DNA of 16,508 nt from contig DASYYE010000004.1 of NCBI GenBank assembly GCA_035946955.1, positions 1-16,508 on the forward strand, in the 5' to 3' direction. This DNA comes from DASYYE01 sp035946955. Its GTDB lineage: Bacteria > Actinomycetota > Actinomycetes > Streptosporangiales > Streptosporangiaceae. Below, one piece after another: positions 5,794-14,096 of this stretch. The translations under genes were made by a program, and so were the position numbers. The notes under the pieces are model-generated. The model did no database searches, was not told where the DNA came from, and worked only from the letters and a program-made list of their open reading frames with translations. Position 1 is the stretch's first letter, and every line of letters begins with the position of its first letter.

Positions 5794-8124
5794 ATGGTGA
5801 ACATGCCCGTCCAACAGGCAGATACGCGGGTGGCACGGTTGCTCCGGCACGCCTCCCTTTTCCTGCTCGTGCTGACAGCCGCCGCGCTGGGTGCGGGCCT
5901 GGTGCTGTGGGCCGCCGCCGGGGCGGGGCCCGCTGATGTCGCGTGGTTCAGCGCGGCGGTCATCGGGGTTGGTTACGCGCTGTGGGCCATGGGCGAAGCG
6001 CTGAGCCACGGCCGGGTTGGCGTGGATGTCATCGCGCTGCTGGCCCTGGTGGGCGCGATCGCGGTGCGGGAGCTGCTGGCGGCGGCGGTGATTGCGGTCA
6101 TGCTGGCCAGTGGGCGGTCGCTGGAGTCCTGGGCCGCCGGGCGGGCCCACCGCGACTTGCAGGCGCTCCTGGAACGGGCACCCCGGACCGCCCGCCGCTA
6201 CCAGGAGGACACCGTGGAGGTCGTGCCGCTGGAAGCGGTCGTCCCCGGTGATCGCCTGCTCGTGGCGGTCAGTGACGTGGTGCCCACCGACGGCACGCTC
6301 ATCAGCGACGCGGTGCTCAATGAGTCCGCACTCACTGGTGAGGCACTGCCGGTCAGCCACTCGCCAGGTGACCTGGTGCGCAGCGGGGTGACCAACGCCG
6401 GTGCCCCGTTCCAGATGCGGGCCACCGCCGCCGCCGATGAGAGCACGTACGCGGGGGTCATCCGGCTGGTGTCGCAGGCGGAAGCCTCACAGGCGCCGTT
6501 CGTGCGCCTGGCGGACCGGTACGCGGTGTGGTTCCTGGTGGTCAGCCTGGCTGCCGCTGGGGGGGCGTGGGCGCTGGCGGGACCAGCCCGCGCGGTGGCA
6601 GTGCTGGTGGTCGCCACCCCCTGCCCGCTCATCCTCGCCGCGCCGGTCACCTGGGTCTCAGGGATGTCGGCGGCAGCCCGGCGGGGTGTGGTGGTCAAAG
6701 GCGGCGCCGTCCTGGAACGCCTCGCGCACTGCACCACCTTGCTCCTGGATAAGACCGGAACGCTGACCAGCGGCCACCCAGTCGTCCGTGCCGTCATCAC
6801 CGCGGGCCGGAGCTCCGCGGAGGAGGTGCTGCGGATGGCCGCTTCCCTGGACCAGGTGTCCAGTCATGTCTTGGCCGCTGCGGTCACCGAGGCCGCCACC
6901 CGGCGTGGTCTGCCGCTGGCCTGGCCCGGGCACGTCCAGGAGGTTGCAGGCCAGGGCATCCAAGGGGTTGTCGAGGGCCACGAGGTCCGCGTAGGCAAGG
7001 CCAGCTGGGCCGGTGTCACCAGGAAGCCCATCTGGGCGAAGACCGCACGGCGCCGCGCTCGGCTGGACGGGGCTCTCACCGTGTTCACCGGCGTCGACGG
7101 CCACCCGGCAGGGGTGCTGATCCTGGATGACCCGGTGCGCCCGGACGCGGCGGCAACGATCCGGGCGCTGCGCCAGGGTGGCATGAAGCGGATCGTCATG
7201 GTCACCGGCGACCGTGCGGAAGTCGCCAGCACGGTAGGCGCGGTGATCGGCGTGGACGAGGTGCTCGCCGAGCGCACACCCGCCGAGAAACTCGATGACG
7301 TGCGCCGGGAACGCCGCACCGCGGCCGTGGTCATGGCCGGGGATGGCATCAACGACGCGCCCGCGCTAGCGCTCGCCGACGTGGGTGTCGCCATGGGCGC
7401 CCGCGGCGCCACCGCGTCCTCGGAGGCCGCCGACGCAGTGCTGACCGTCGACCGGCTCAGCCGCCTCGGCGAGGCGACCAGCCTCGCCCGCCGCACCCAC
7501 CGGATCGCTGTCCAAAGCGTCCTGGCCGGGATAGGCATGTCACTAGCGGCGATGGGAGCCGCGGCCGCCGGCCTGCTGCCCGCAGTCGAGGGCGCGCTGC
7601 TGCAGGAAGCCATCGACGTCGCCGTGATCCTCAATGCGCTCCGCGCGCTGCGCCCCCCGCGCCATCACGTCCCCCGGCCAGCCACCGAAGCCGTCCTCGC
7701 CCGGTTCACCACCGAACACCAGACCATCCGCGACGTGACCGAACGGCTGCGCGCCACCGCCGACGCACTCGGAGTCATCCCGGCCGCTGAGGTGATCGCA
7801 CAAGCCCGCCAGGCGCAGCGCCTGCTCACCGAACACGTCGCCCCGCACGAAGCCGCCGAGCAGGAACAGCTCTACCCCGTGATAGACCAGATCCTCGGCC
7901 CAGAGGCGACGGCCGCCATGGCCCGCGCTCACACCGAGATCGCCCACCAGATCCGCCGCCTCGGCCAGCTCCTCGACGACATCGGCGACAGCCCACCTGA
8001 CAGCGCCGACATCGCCGACCTGCGCGGCCTCCTCTATGGCCTGCACGCGATCCTGCGGCTGCACACCACCACCGAAGACGAGAACTACCTCTCCCTCAGC
8101 GAGGGACCAGCCACCGCCGCATAA
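5794..8124 (+). CDS. P1B-5 type metal-transporting ATPase with C-terminal hemerythrin-like domain
   Basis: A 776-residue membrane pump that should export a transition metal, most likely Ni(II) or Fe(II) as known for P1B-5 enzymes. In order: membrane helices (about 16-105), the actuator domain with TGEA at 181-184, the metal-site helix with TPCP at 275-278 (the P1B-5 signature replacing CPC/SPC), DKTGT at 319-323 with phosphorylated Asp319, TGDR at 471-474, GDGINDAP at 517-524 and a last membrane helix with QEAIDVAVILNAL (604-616). The P1B HP dipeptide is altered: SSHVLA at 356-361 has Val for Pro. Residues about 632-768 form a hemerythrin-like four-helix bundle with likely di-iron ligands His642, His681/His685 with Glu686/Glu689, His713, His751, His757 and Glu761/Asp762. 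There is no N-terminal metal-binding domain. Start choice is uncertain: ATG 5794 or 5803 place the first helix normally but lack a strong ribosome binding site; GTG 5674 would add 40 odd residues. No metal regulator is adjacent. Confidence 0.92.
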   Translation: MVNMPVQQADTRVARLLRHASLFLLVLTAAALGAGLVLWAAAGAGPADVAWFSAAVIGVGYALWAMGEALSHGRVGVDVIALLALVGAIAVRELLAAAVIAVMLASGRSLESWAAGRAHRDLQALLERAPRTARRYQEDTVEVVPLEAVVPGDRLLVAVSDVVPTDGTLISDAVLNESALTGEALPVSHSPGDLVRSGVTNAGAPFQMRATAAADESTYAGVIRLVSQAEASQAPFVRLADRYAVWFLVVSLAAAGGAWALAGPARAVAVLVVATPCPLILAAPVTWVSGMSAAARRGVVVKGGAVLERLAHCTTLLLDKTGTLTSGHPVVRAVITAGRSSAEEVLRMAASLDQVSSHVLAAAVTEAATRRGLPLAWPGHVQEVAGQGIQGVVEGHEVRVGKASWAGVTRKPIWAKTARRRARLDGALTVFTGVDGHPAGVLILDDPVRPDAAATIRALRQGGMKRIVMVTGDRAEVASTVGAVIGVDEVLAERTPAEKLDDVRRERRTAAVVMAGDGINDAPALALADVGVAMGARGATASSEAADAVLTVDRLSRLGEATSLARRTHRIAVQSVLAGIGMSLAAMGAAAAGLLPAVEGALLQEAIDVAVILNALRALRPPRHHVPRPATEAVLARFTTEHQTIRDVTERLRATADALGVIPAAEVIAQARQAQRLLTEHVAPHEAAEQEQLYPVIDQILGPEATAAMARAHTEIAHQIRRLGQLLDDIGDSPPDSADIADLRGLLYGLHAILRLHTTTEDENYLSLSEGPATAA

Positions 8125-8200
8125 TCTCTCTGATTCCCCGCCGGTGAAGGCAGGCGGTCAGGCCACCGCTGACGGGTACTGGGCCAACCCGAAGGGTGTC

Positions 8201-8227
8201 CGGTGCGCAGCTGCACCGTCGCGGTGC
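8201..8227. terminator. Alternative-hairpin element between convergent genes
   Basis: CGGTGC (8201-8206), GCACCG (8213-8218) and CGGTGC (8222-8227) allow two mutually exclusive 6-bp hairpins with 6-nt and 3-nt loops. It lies in the 112-bp gap between the convergent ATPase and STAND stop codons, where a two-way terminator is expected. No U-tract follows, so the call rests on position and pairing. Confidence 0.4.
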
Positions 8228-8236
8228 CCGTCATCC

Positions 8237-11137
8237 TCACCGCATCGGTTCGGTGAGGGCGCTGAGTTCGGTGAGGGCGTTGAGTTCGGTGAGGGCGTTG
8301 AGTTCGGTGAGTACGGTGGCGGCTTCGGCTGCGTCCATCTGCTGAAATATCTGGTATGCCTGCCGCAGCAGGCCTTTGGCCAGCGCAGTGTCGCGGCCGA
8401 TGGCGCAGCGGCCCAGGCCGGCCAGCGCGTTTGCCTCATGCCAGGAACTGGTGACAGCTCGGGCCAGTTCCAGGGCCTGCTGGTGACACTGCTCGGCCGG
8501 GGCGACTTCACAGTTGAGCCGGTGCAGCGTCCCTTTCTCGTTGAGCACTTCGGCCTGGCCACTCCGCTCGCCGAGGTCGCGGTAGATGCCCAGGGCCTGC
8601 TCCAAGGTCTCGGCCGCGCCTGGGTAATCACCGGTTAGCCGCCGCACGATGCCGAGGGGGGTGAGGGCGTTGGCCAGGCCGAGCCGGTTGCCAAGGTCAC
8701 AGCAAATGCTCAGAGCCTGCTCCAGTACCTGGGCCGCACGCTGGAAATCACCGGTCTTCTGGCACACCCGCCCGAGGTAGGTGAGGGCGTTGGCCTGGCC
8801 GAGCCGGTTGCCGAGGTCGCGGTAGATGCCCACGGCCTGCTCAAGGGACTGGGCCGCCCCCAGGAAATCATCGGCCCTGTGCCGTAGGGCCCCGAGTTCG
8901 GTGAGGGCGTTGGCCTGGCCGAGCCGGTTGCCGAGGTCGCGGTAGATGATCAAGGCCTGCTCGAGGGACTGGGCCGCCCCCAGGAAATCATCGGCCCTGT
9001 GCCGTAGGGCCCCAAGTTCGATGAGGGCGCTGGCCTGACCGAGGTGGTTGCCGAGGTCGCGGTAGATGCTCAGGGCCTGCTCCAAGGTCTGGGCCGCGCC
9101 CAGGACATCACCCGTCACTTGCTGTACGACCCCGAGTTCGGTCAGTGCGTTGGCCTGGCCGAGGCAGTTGCCGAGGTCGCGGTAGATGCTCAGAGCCTGC
9201 TCCAGCACCTGGGCCGCGCCCGGGAAATCATCGGCCCTTTGCCGCCCGATCCCGAGTTCGGTGAGGGCGTTGGCCTGCCCGAGTCGGTTGCCGAGGTCGC
9301 GGTAGATGCTCAGAGCCTGCTCCAAGGTCTGGGCCGCGCCCGGGAAATCACCCGTCATTTGCCGCTCGATCCCGGCGTCGGTGAGGGCGTTGGCTTGGCC
9401 AAGGCGGTCGCCGAGGTGCTGTGCGGCCTGGATGGCGGTGGAGTAGCGGGTGATGGCGTCGGCCCAGGGGCCATCGCGGCGCAGGAGCCCGCCAAGGGCG
9501 GCGGTGAGGGCGGTGACCCGGGCGTGCTGGCCGGTACGGGTGGCGTGATCGAGGCAGGCGAGCAGGCTGGCGCGGTTGTCGCGTGCCCACGCCAGTGCCT
9601 GGGCTTCGTCTGCCAGGTCCGGGTCCACGGGCAGCTTCGCCGGGGCGGCGGGCGGGGAGCCGGGCCGGGTCCGGCGCGTTACGCGGGTGTCGGCGCGGGC
9701 GGCGGTGTGCTGGTAGTAGTCCAGCAGCCGCTCCAGCGCCTGCTGGGAGTCACCGGCGAAGGCTGCGGCGGCGTGGTCGCGGGCGTAGCGGCGCAGCAGG
9801 TCATGCATGCCGTAACGCCGACGGCCGGTCTCGGCCAGCAGTCCCTCCCCGTGCAGCCCATCCAGTGACCCGGCGGCGTCTGCCAGGCTGGTCCCAGCCA
9901 GCGCGGCGGCGGCGTAGGCATCGATGGTGGTGCCCAGGTGCAGGCCCAGCAGGCGGAAGAACCGCTGCTGGGCGGGGTCCAGGTGCTGGTAGGACACCTC
10001 GAAGGCGGCCGCGATGCTGTTGTGCTCCGCTCTCAGGGTCAGCAGGCCTGCCCGGGTCTCGGCGGCCAGGTCAGCCAGTGTCCAGGACCGGTGCCGGGCG
10101 AAGACACGGGCCAGCAGCGAGACCGCCAACGGCAGGAACCCAGCCAGGCACACCACCTCCGCCACCCCGCCCGGGTCTACGGCGGCGCGGGGCGCCAGCC
10201 GGGTGAACATCTCCTGCGCCCGTGGTGGCGGCAGCGTCTCCAGCAGCACCGGCGTGACAGTGGCGGGCAGGTCACCCAGGTGGCGGCGGCTGGTCACCAG
10301 CACCAGGCACCCCCCGGCCCCGGGCAGCAGCGGGGCAACCTGGCCGCTGCTGGCGGCGTTGTCGAGCACCAGCAGCGCCCGCTGCCCGGCCATCCGGTCC
10401 CGCCACATCGCGGTCCGCGCGTCCAGGCCCTCCGGCAGGTAGCGCGGGTCGACCCCGGTGGCGGTCAGCAGCCCAGCCAGCGCGTCTTCCGGCCGGACCG
10501 GTCCCCGCCCAGGGGTGTGCGCGTGCAAGTTGACGAATAGCTGCCGATCCGGGAACCCCTCCCCCAGCAGGTGCGCGGCATGCACCGCCAGAGCGGTCTT
10601 GCCTACCCCCGGCATCCCATCGATCGCGCAGACCGCCGCTCCGCCAGCCGCGACCGCGGCGGTGACCTGGTCCAGTTCCTCGCTGCGCCCGGTGAACGCC
10701 TCCGTATCCGGTGGCAGGGAGTACCGCACCTCCGGCACCACCTGAACCGGGAGCTGGGCAGTGACCTGGGAGGTTACCGCAGCCCCTGCTCGTGCTCGTT
10801 CCACGTCCCGGACGAGCATGGCGTGGCGGAGCTTCCAGCCCTCCAGGTGCCGGCCCTTGGCATCCTTCAACCCATGGACGACCGCAGCTTCGGACATGCC
10901 CGGGAACTCGCCATGACCACGCTTGTCCCAGCAGAACCGCACGATGCGCTCTATCCGTTCCCAGCTCGGCGGCGTCTTGTTCCCGCCCCGGCCGCTGCTG
11001 AACATTTCGGTCACCGATGCGGGGCTCAGGCCCAGAAGGGCCGCCAACTGCTTCTTCTGCACCCCGGCCTGGGTCACTTCATCGTTGAGCGCACGGAAGA
11101 ACTCGGCGAGCAGGTCCATCGCCTCGCGCTCCGCCAC
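8237..11137 (-). CDS. STAND NTPase: XRE-type HTH, NB-ARC and near-identical tandem TPR repeats
   Basis: A 966-residue cytosolic signal-transduction NTPase. Residues about 10-75 form an XRE-like helix-turn-helix (KKQLAALLGLSPASVTEMF at 28-46), suggesting DNA binding or a death-domain-like adaptor role. A helical linker precedes the NB-ARC module: Walker A GMPGVGKT at 174-181, Walker B LLVLDN at 255-260, TSRR at 282-285, GFLPLA at 333-338, a winged helix about 375-440, and MHD at 444-446. From about 530 the protein is TPRs. Seven 40-residue units (about 572-832) are nearly identical, each with LGQANALTELG, DDFPGAAQ and LEQALSIYRDLGN, flanked by degenerate units. The C-terminus is a repeated NALTEL hexapeptide. 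Known STAND proteins stay ADP-bound until repeats sense a ligand. I chose GTG 11137 with GGGGAGG six bases upstream; ATG 11119 is an alternative, and the frame up to 11917 overlaps the divergent gene and looks non-coding. Confidence 0.9.
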   Translation of the reverse strand: MAEREAMDLLAEFFRALNDEVTQAGVQKKQLAALLGLSPASVTEMFSSGRGGNKTPPSWERIERIVRFCWDKRGHGEFPGMSEAAVVHGLKDAKGRHLEGWKLRHAMLVRDVERARAGAAVTSQVTAQLPVQVVPEVRYSLPPDTEAFTGRSEELDQVTAAVAAGGAAVCAIDGMPGVGKTALAVHAAHLLGEGFPDRQLFVNLHAHTPGRGPVRPEDALAGLLTATGVDPRYLPEGLDARTAMWRDRMAGQRALLVLDNAASSGQVAPLLPGAGGCLVLVTSRRHLGDLPATVTPVLLETLPPPRAQEMFTRLAPRAAVDPGGVAEVVCLAGFLPLAVSLLARVFARHRSWTLADLAAETRAGLLTLRAEHNSIAAAFEVSYQHLDPAQQRFFRLLGLHLGTTIDAYAAAALAGTSLADAAGSLDGLHGEGLLAETGRRRYGMHDLLRRYARDHAAAAFAGDSQQALERLLDYYQHTAARADTRVTRRTRPGSPPAAPAKLPVDPDLADEAQALAWARDNRASLLACLDHATRTGQHARVTALTAALGGLLRRDGPWADAITRYSTAIQAAQHLGDRLGQANALTDAGIERQMTGDFPGAAQTLEQALSIYRDLGNRLGQANALTELGIGRQRADDFPGAAQVLEQALSIYRDLGNCLGQANALTELGVVQQVTGDVLGAAQTLEQALSIYRDLGNHLGQASALIELGALRHRADDFLGAAQSLEQALIIYRDLGNRLGQANALTELGALRHRADDFLGAAQSLEQAVGIYRDLGNRLGQANALTYLGRVCQKTGDFQRAAQVLEQALSICCDLGNRLGLANALTPLGIVRRLTGDYPGAAETLEQALGIYRDLGERSGQAEVLNEKGTLHRLNCEVAPAEQCHQQALELARAVTSSWHEANALAGLGRCAIGRDTALAKGLLRQAYQIFQQMDAAEAATVLTELNALTELNALTELSALTEPMR
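8251..8311 (-). repeat. 18-bp tandem repeat encoding NALTEL at the STAND C-terminus
   Basis: Three full 18-bp units (8251-8268, 8269-8286, 8287-8304) differ at a single position in the first unit, and a fourth partial unit follows to 8311. Each encodes one NALTEL/SALTEP hexapeptide. The same 18-bp core appears once in each 120-bp TPR repeat, so this tail looks like replication slippage of a TPR fragment. Confidence 0.85.
8641..9420 (-). repeat. 120-bp tandem DNA repeats encoding the TPR array
   Basis: The sequence repeats with an exact 120-bp period (40 codons, no indels) for about 6.5 units. Neighbouring units at 8761-8880 and 8881-9000 are nearly the same over long stretches at base level, including synonymous positions. 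The variable positions cluster around the start of helix A of each TPR. This indicates recent duplication or gene conversion. Confidence 0.85.
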
Positions 11138-11537
11138 CGCGGGCCTCCCCGAACTCCAGCGTTTCGCTGCCTTCGGCACGCCATCCACGAGCCTACGTCC
11201 GCACCTGGCATTTTCTTCCCCGTGGTTCGGATACTTCGGCGCTCGATGTGCCCGGTCACCCCATCCGGTTAGCTGAAGAAGCGACGCCCGCGAACCGATG
11301 TATCGCGGCTGGTGACAGGGGTTGACAGGACATGGGTGTTCCCGGTCGCGGCGGTGTCCGGGCGCTCGTAGCTGCGGCACTGCTGGTGCTGAGCGCGGGG
11401 GCGCTGGGTGTGGTGGCCCGGGTCCGTCCCGACAGGAGGACAAGGCCACCACGCCCAGCTTGCGCGGTTCCGGGGAGGACCCATCACCACCATGCTGGGT
11501 GATGAAATGCCGAGCGTGTGACGAGGGAGCTACCGTG
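11138..11537. other. Divergent regulatory region between STAND and NHL genes
   Basis: These 400 bp separate the two divergent starts. They contain a 6-bp inverted repeat (CCGCGA 11288-11293, TCGCGG 11303-11308, 9-nt spacer) and, just beside it, TGACAGG twice at 11313-11319 and 11323-11329, exactly one helical turn apart. These are possible binding sites for a regulator such as the STAND HTH domain. A TTGACA at 11322-11327 has no -10 partner that I can see. A short signal-like frame lies at 11332-11502. Confidence 0.45.
11332..11502 (+). CDS. Possible small exported or membrane peptide (56 aa), doubtful
   Basis: This short frame encodes a basic N-terminus (MGVPGRGGVRA) followed by a hydrophobic stretch (LVAAALLVLSAGALGVVA) and a basic, His-containing tail. 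It looks like a signal peptide or a single membrane helix. It ends 35 bp before the NHL gene start and is in another frame. The ribosome binding site is poor (AGGA one base from ATG, or AGGGG ten bases away). It may be a leader peptide, a remnant of an older signal sequence, or chance. Confidence 0.3.
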   Translation: MGVPGRGGVRALVAAALLVLSAGALGVVARVRPDRRTRPPRPACAVPGRTHHHHAG

Positions 11538-14096
11538 ATGCGCCATGCACCACCCTCAGGCCAGCCAGTGACCCGCGCGCGAAGGACTGCGGCCGGCGGC
11601 CCGAGGCGGGGCACACCGACGGCGATGATGGCCGCGGTGATAGCGGCCGCACTGGCCGGAGGCGCCGGCACGACGGCGCACCCGGGCCAGACGGCAGGGC
11701 CACGCGCCACCCAGCCGGGAACGATCTCCACCATCGTCGGCGGACCCGGTGGCCCGGGCCCGGCCCGCGCCGTGCCGGAGGGTTTGGTGTGCGGATTGTC
11801 ATCCGCTGGCGGCAGCCTGTACATCGGTGACAATGAGGTGGTACGGAAGGTCAGCCAGGCAACCGGCAGCCTCACCAATCCAGCTGGGACCGGTCCAGTC
11901 GGGACCGTCGTACCCAACTATGGCCCCAACGGGGATGGCGGGCCGGCCACCAAAGCCGCCTTTTTCACCGCGTGCGGGATCACGCAGGACCAGGCAGGCA
12001 ACCTGCTGATCACCGACTACTCCATGTCCCGGGTACGCCTCGTGGCCGCCAGGACCGGCACGTTCTATGGCCAGCCTATGAAGGCCGGGGACATCTACAC
12101 CGTTGCCGGTCATGGGAACCCGGGGCTCGGCGGGTCGGGAGTGCCGGCGACGCGGACCGCGCTGAGCACTCCCGTGGATGTGGCGGTCGACACACACGGC
12201 AACCTGGTGATCGACGACGGCGGCATCCGGATCGGCTCCACCCTCTACGGATCGGAACTGCGGGTGGTAGCGGCCAGGCCGGGCACCTTCTACGGGCAGT
12301 CGATGAAGGCCGGAGACATCTACACCGTCGCAGGCTCCAGGAGCATCAACCGCTTCTCCGGGGACGGCGGCCCGGCGGTCAAGGCCGGGCTCTCGGCTCT
12401 CACTGGGGCTGTGCGCATCGACCAGGCTGGGAACCTCGTGCTGGCTGACACCACCCCCGCCCGGATACGGGTGGTGGCTGCCGAAACGGGCACGTTCTAC
12501 GGCCGGGCCATGACGGCCGGGGATATCTACACCGTGGCCGGCGACGGGCGCCACGGCTTCTCCGGCGACGGCGGCGTGGCGACGAAGTCCGCGCTCAACC
12601 AGCCCTACGGCCTGGCCATAGACCCGGTCGGCAACTTGCTGATCGCCGATGACGGCAACAACCGAGTACGGGTGGTGGCGGCCCGGACCGGCACGTTCTA
12701 CGGCCAGGCGATGACCGCCAGCCACCTCTACACCATCGCAGGCGACGGCACCGCCGGATCCGCTGGCGATGGCGGCCCCGCCACCAGCGCCGAGCTGAAC
12801 CTCAGCGTCTTCAGCGCTCTCGCCCTCGACGGCGCGGGCAACGTGGTGATCGCCGACAGCGGAAACGGCCTGGTACGGGTGGTTGCGGCCGTGCCGGGCA
12901 CGTTCTACGGCGTTTCGATGAAAGCCGGGGACATCTACACGATCTCCGGGACCGGGCCGGATTTCCTGGGCAATGGCCTGCCGGCCACGTCGGCCGCGCT
13001 TCCGGGCATCGCGGCCGTAGCAGATGACGCCGCGGGCGACCTGCTGGTCTCCCAGTTCACCACGGTCAAGATGGTGCCCGCCTCGGCGGGGACGTTCTAC
13101 GGCGTTTCGATGAAAGCCGGCCACATCTACACCGTCGCCGGCACGGCCACGCCAGGGTTCTCCGGTGACGGCGGCCCCGCCACCAAGGCCGAACTCCACA
13201 ACGCCGAGGGCACGGCTGTGGACGCCGCAGGCAGCCTGCTGATCGCCGATGACGACAACAACCGGATCCGGGTGGTCGCGGCTCGCACGGGTGAGTTCTA
13301 CGGCCAGGCGATGACGACAGGGGACATCTACACCGTCGCCGGCACGGGGGAGGGCGGTTTCTCGGGGGACGGCGGCCCTGCCGCCAAGGCCGAACTCTTC
13401 CTTCCGTCGGACGTGACCGTGGACGCCGCCGGGAACCTGGTGGTCACCGACACGACCAACCGGCGGATCCGGGTGGTCGCGGCCCGCACCGGTGAGTTCT
13501 ACGGCCAGGCGATGACGGCCGGGGACATCTACACCGTCGCCGGCACGGGCACGGCAGGGTTCTCCGGGGATGGCGGCCCGGCCACCAAGGCCGAACTCGA
13601 CACCCCGTTTGCCACGGCTGTGGACGCCGCGGGGAACCTGGTGATCGCCGACTCGGTCAACAACCGCATCCGCGTGGTGGCGGTGCGCACGGGTGAGTTC
13701 TACGGCCAGGCGATGACGGCCGGGGACATCTACACCGTCGCCGGCACGGGCACGGCAGGGCTCTCGGGTGACGGTGGCCCGGCCACCGAAGCCGACCTGA
13801 ATCTCCCCGCGGGTGTGGCTGTGGACGCTGCGGGCAACCTGATGGTCGCCGACTCCGGCAACAACCGGGTCCGGGTGGTGGCAGCCACCGCGGGAGCTTT
13901 CTATGGCCAGGCGATGAAAGCCGGGGACATCTACACCGTCGCTGGGGGCAGTTCCAGTGGCCTGCTGGGCGATGGTGGCCCGGCGACCAAGGCCACACTG
14001 TTCCTGCTGTCCGGCCCGGTGACGGCGGTGACCCCGGCCGCCAGTCTGGTGATCGCCGACTTCGGAAGCGGGAGGATCCGGTTGGTGTCGGGCTGA
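11538..14096 (+). CDS. Exported NHL-repeat beta-propeller protein with near-identical repeats
   Basis: An 852-residue protein with an N-terminal export signal: basic TRARR region, then a hydrophobic core AMMAAVIAAALAGGAGTTA at about 29-47. The rest (about 60-852) is roughly eleven NHL-type blades of about 67 residues. Each has GDGGPAT, a VAVDAAGNL strand, IADSGNNRVRVVAA and a spacer TGxFYGQAMxAGDIYTVAG. The FYG...IYTVAG spacer is characteristic of actinobacterial exported NHL proteins. Such propellers usually bind proteins or polysaccharides; no catalytic domain is present, so a binding or adhesion role outside the membrane is most likely. The last four blades are almost identical in DNA. GAGGGAG lies upstream of ATG 11538 (GTG 11535 is equally possible); the frame extended to 11322 lacks coding character. 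It is divergent from the STAND gene. Confidence 0.87.
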   Translation: MRHAPPSGQPVTRARRTAAGGPRRGTPTAMMAAVIAAALAGGAGTTAHPGQTAGPRATQPGTISTIVGGPGGPGPARAVPEGLVCGLSSAGGSLYIGDNEVVRKVSQATGSLTNPAGTGPVGTVVPNYGPNGDGGPATKAAFFTACGITQDQAGNLLITDYSMSRVRLVAARTGTFYGQPMKAGDIYTVAGHGNPGLGGSGVPATRTALSTPVDVAVDTHGNLVIDDGGIRIGSTLYGSELRVVAARPGTFYGQSMKAGDIYTVAGSRSINRFSGDGGPAVKAGLSALTGAVRIDQAGNLVLADTTPARIRVVAAETGTFYGRAMTAGDIYTVAGDGRHGFSGDGGVATKSALNQPYGLAIDPVGNLLIADDGNNRVRVVAARTGTFYGQAMTASHLYTIAGDGTAGSAGDGGPATSAELNLSVFSALALDGAGNVVIADSGNGLVRVVAAVPGTFYGVSMKAGDIYTISGTGPDFLGNGLPATSAALPGIAAVADDAAGDLLVSQFTTVKMVPASAGTFYGVSMKAGHIYTVAGTATPGFSGDGGPATKAELHNAEGTAVDAAGSLLIADDDNNRIRVVAARTGEFYGQAMTTGDIYTVAGTGEGGFSGDGGPAAKAELFLPSDVTVDAAGNLVVTDTTNRRIRVVAARTGEFYGQAMTAGDIYTVAGTGTAGFSGDGGPATKAELDTPFATAVDAAGNLVIADSVNNRIRVVAVRTGEFYGQAMTAGDIYTVAGTGTAGLSGDGGPATEADLNLPAGVAVDAAGNLMVADSGNNRVRVVAATAGAFYGQAMKAGDIYTVAGGSSSGLLGDGGPATKATLFLLSGPVTAVTPAASLVIADFGSGRIRLVSG
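13290..13930 (+). repeat. About 201-bp tandem DNA repeats in the NHL gene
   Basis: The block beginning ggtgagttctacggccaggc starts at 13290, 13491 and 13692, a strict 201-bp (67-codon) period. The copies at 13491 and 13692 match base for base over about 70 bp, covering the FYGQAMTAGDIYTVAGTGTAG spacer. Earlier blades repeat at similar spacing with more divergence, so the 3' end of the gene was expanded or homogenised most recently. Confidence 0.8.

Noticed and set aside
8251..9420. The regular 18-bp and 120-bp repeats considered as a CRISPR array
   Set aside because: There are no unique spacers; the repeats are contiguous, in frame and encode protein repeats.
9044..9868. A 274-codon plus-strand frame inside the STAND gene
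   Set aside because: Its repeated VAEVAVDAQ-type blocks are the reverse shadow of the TPR repeats.
11138..11917. A 260-residue N-terminal extension of the STAND protein up to position 11917
   Set aside because: It would overlap the start of the divergent NHL gene, is low-complexity Pro/Ala/Arg-rich, and a strong ribosome binding site precedes GTG 11137.
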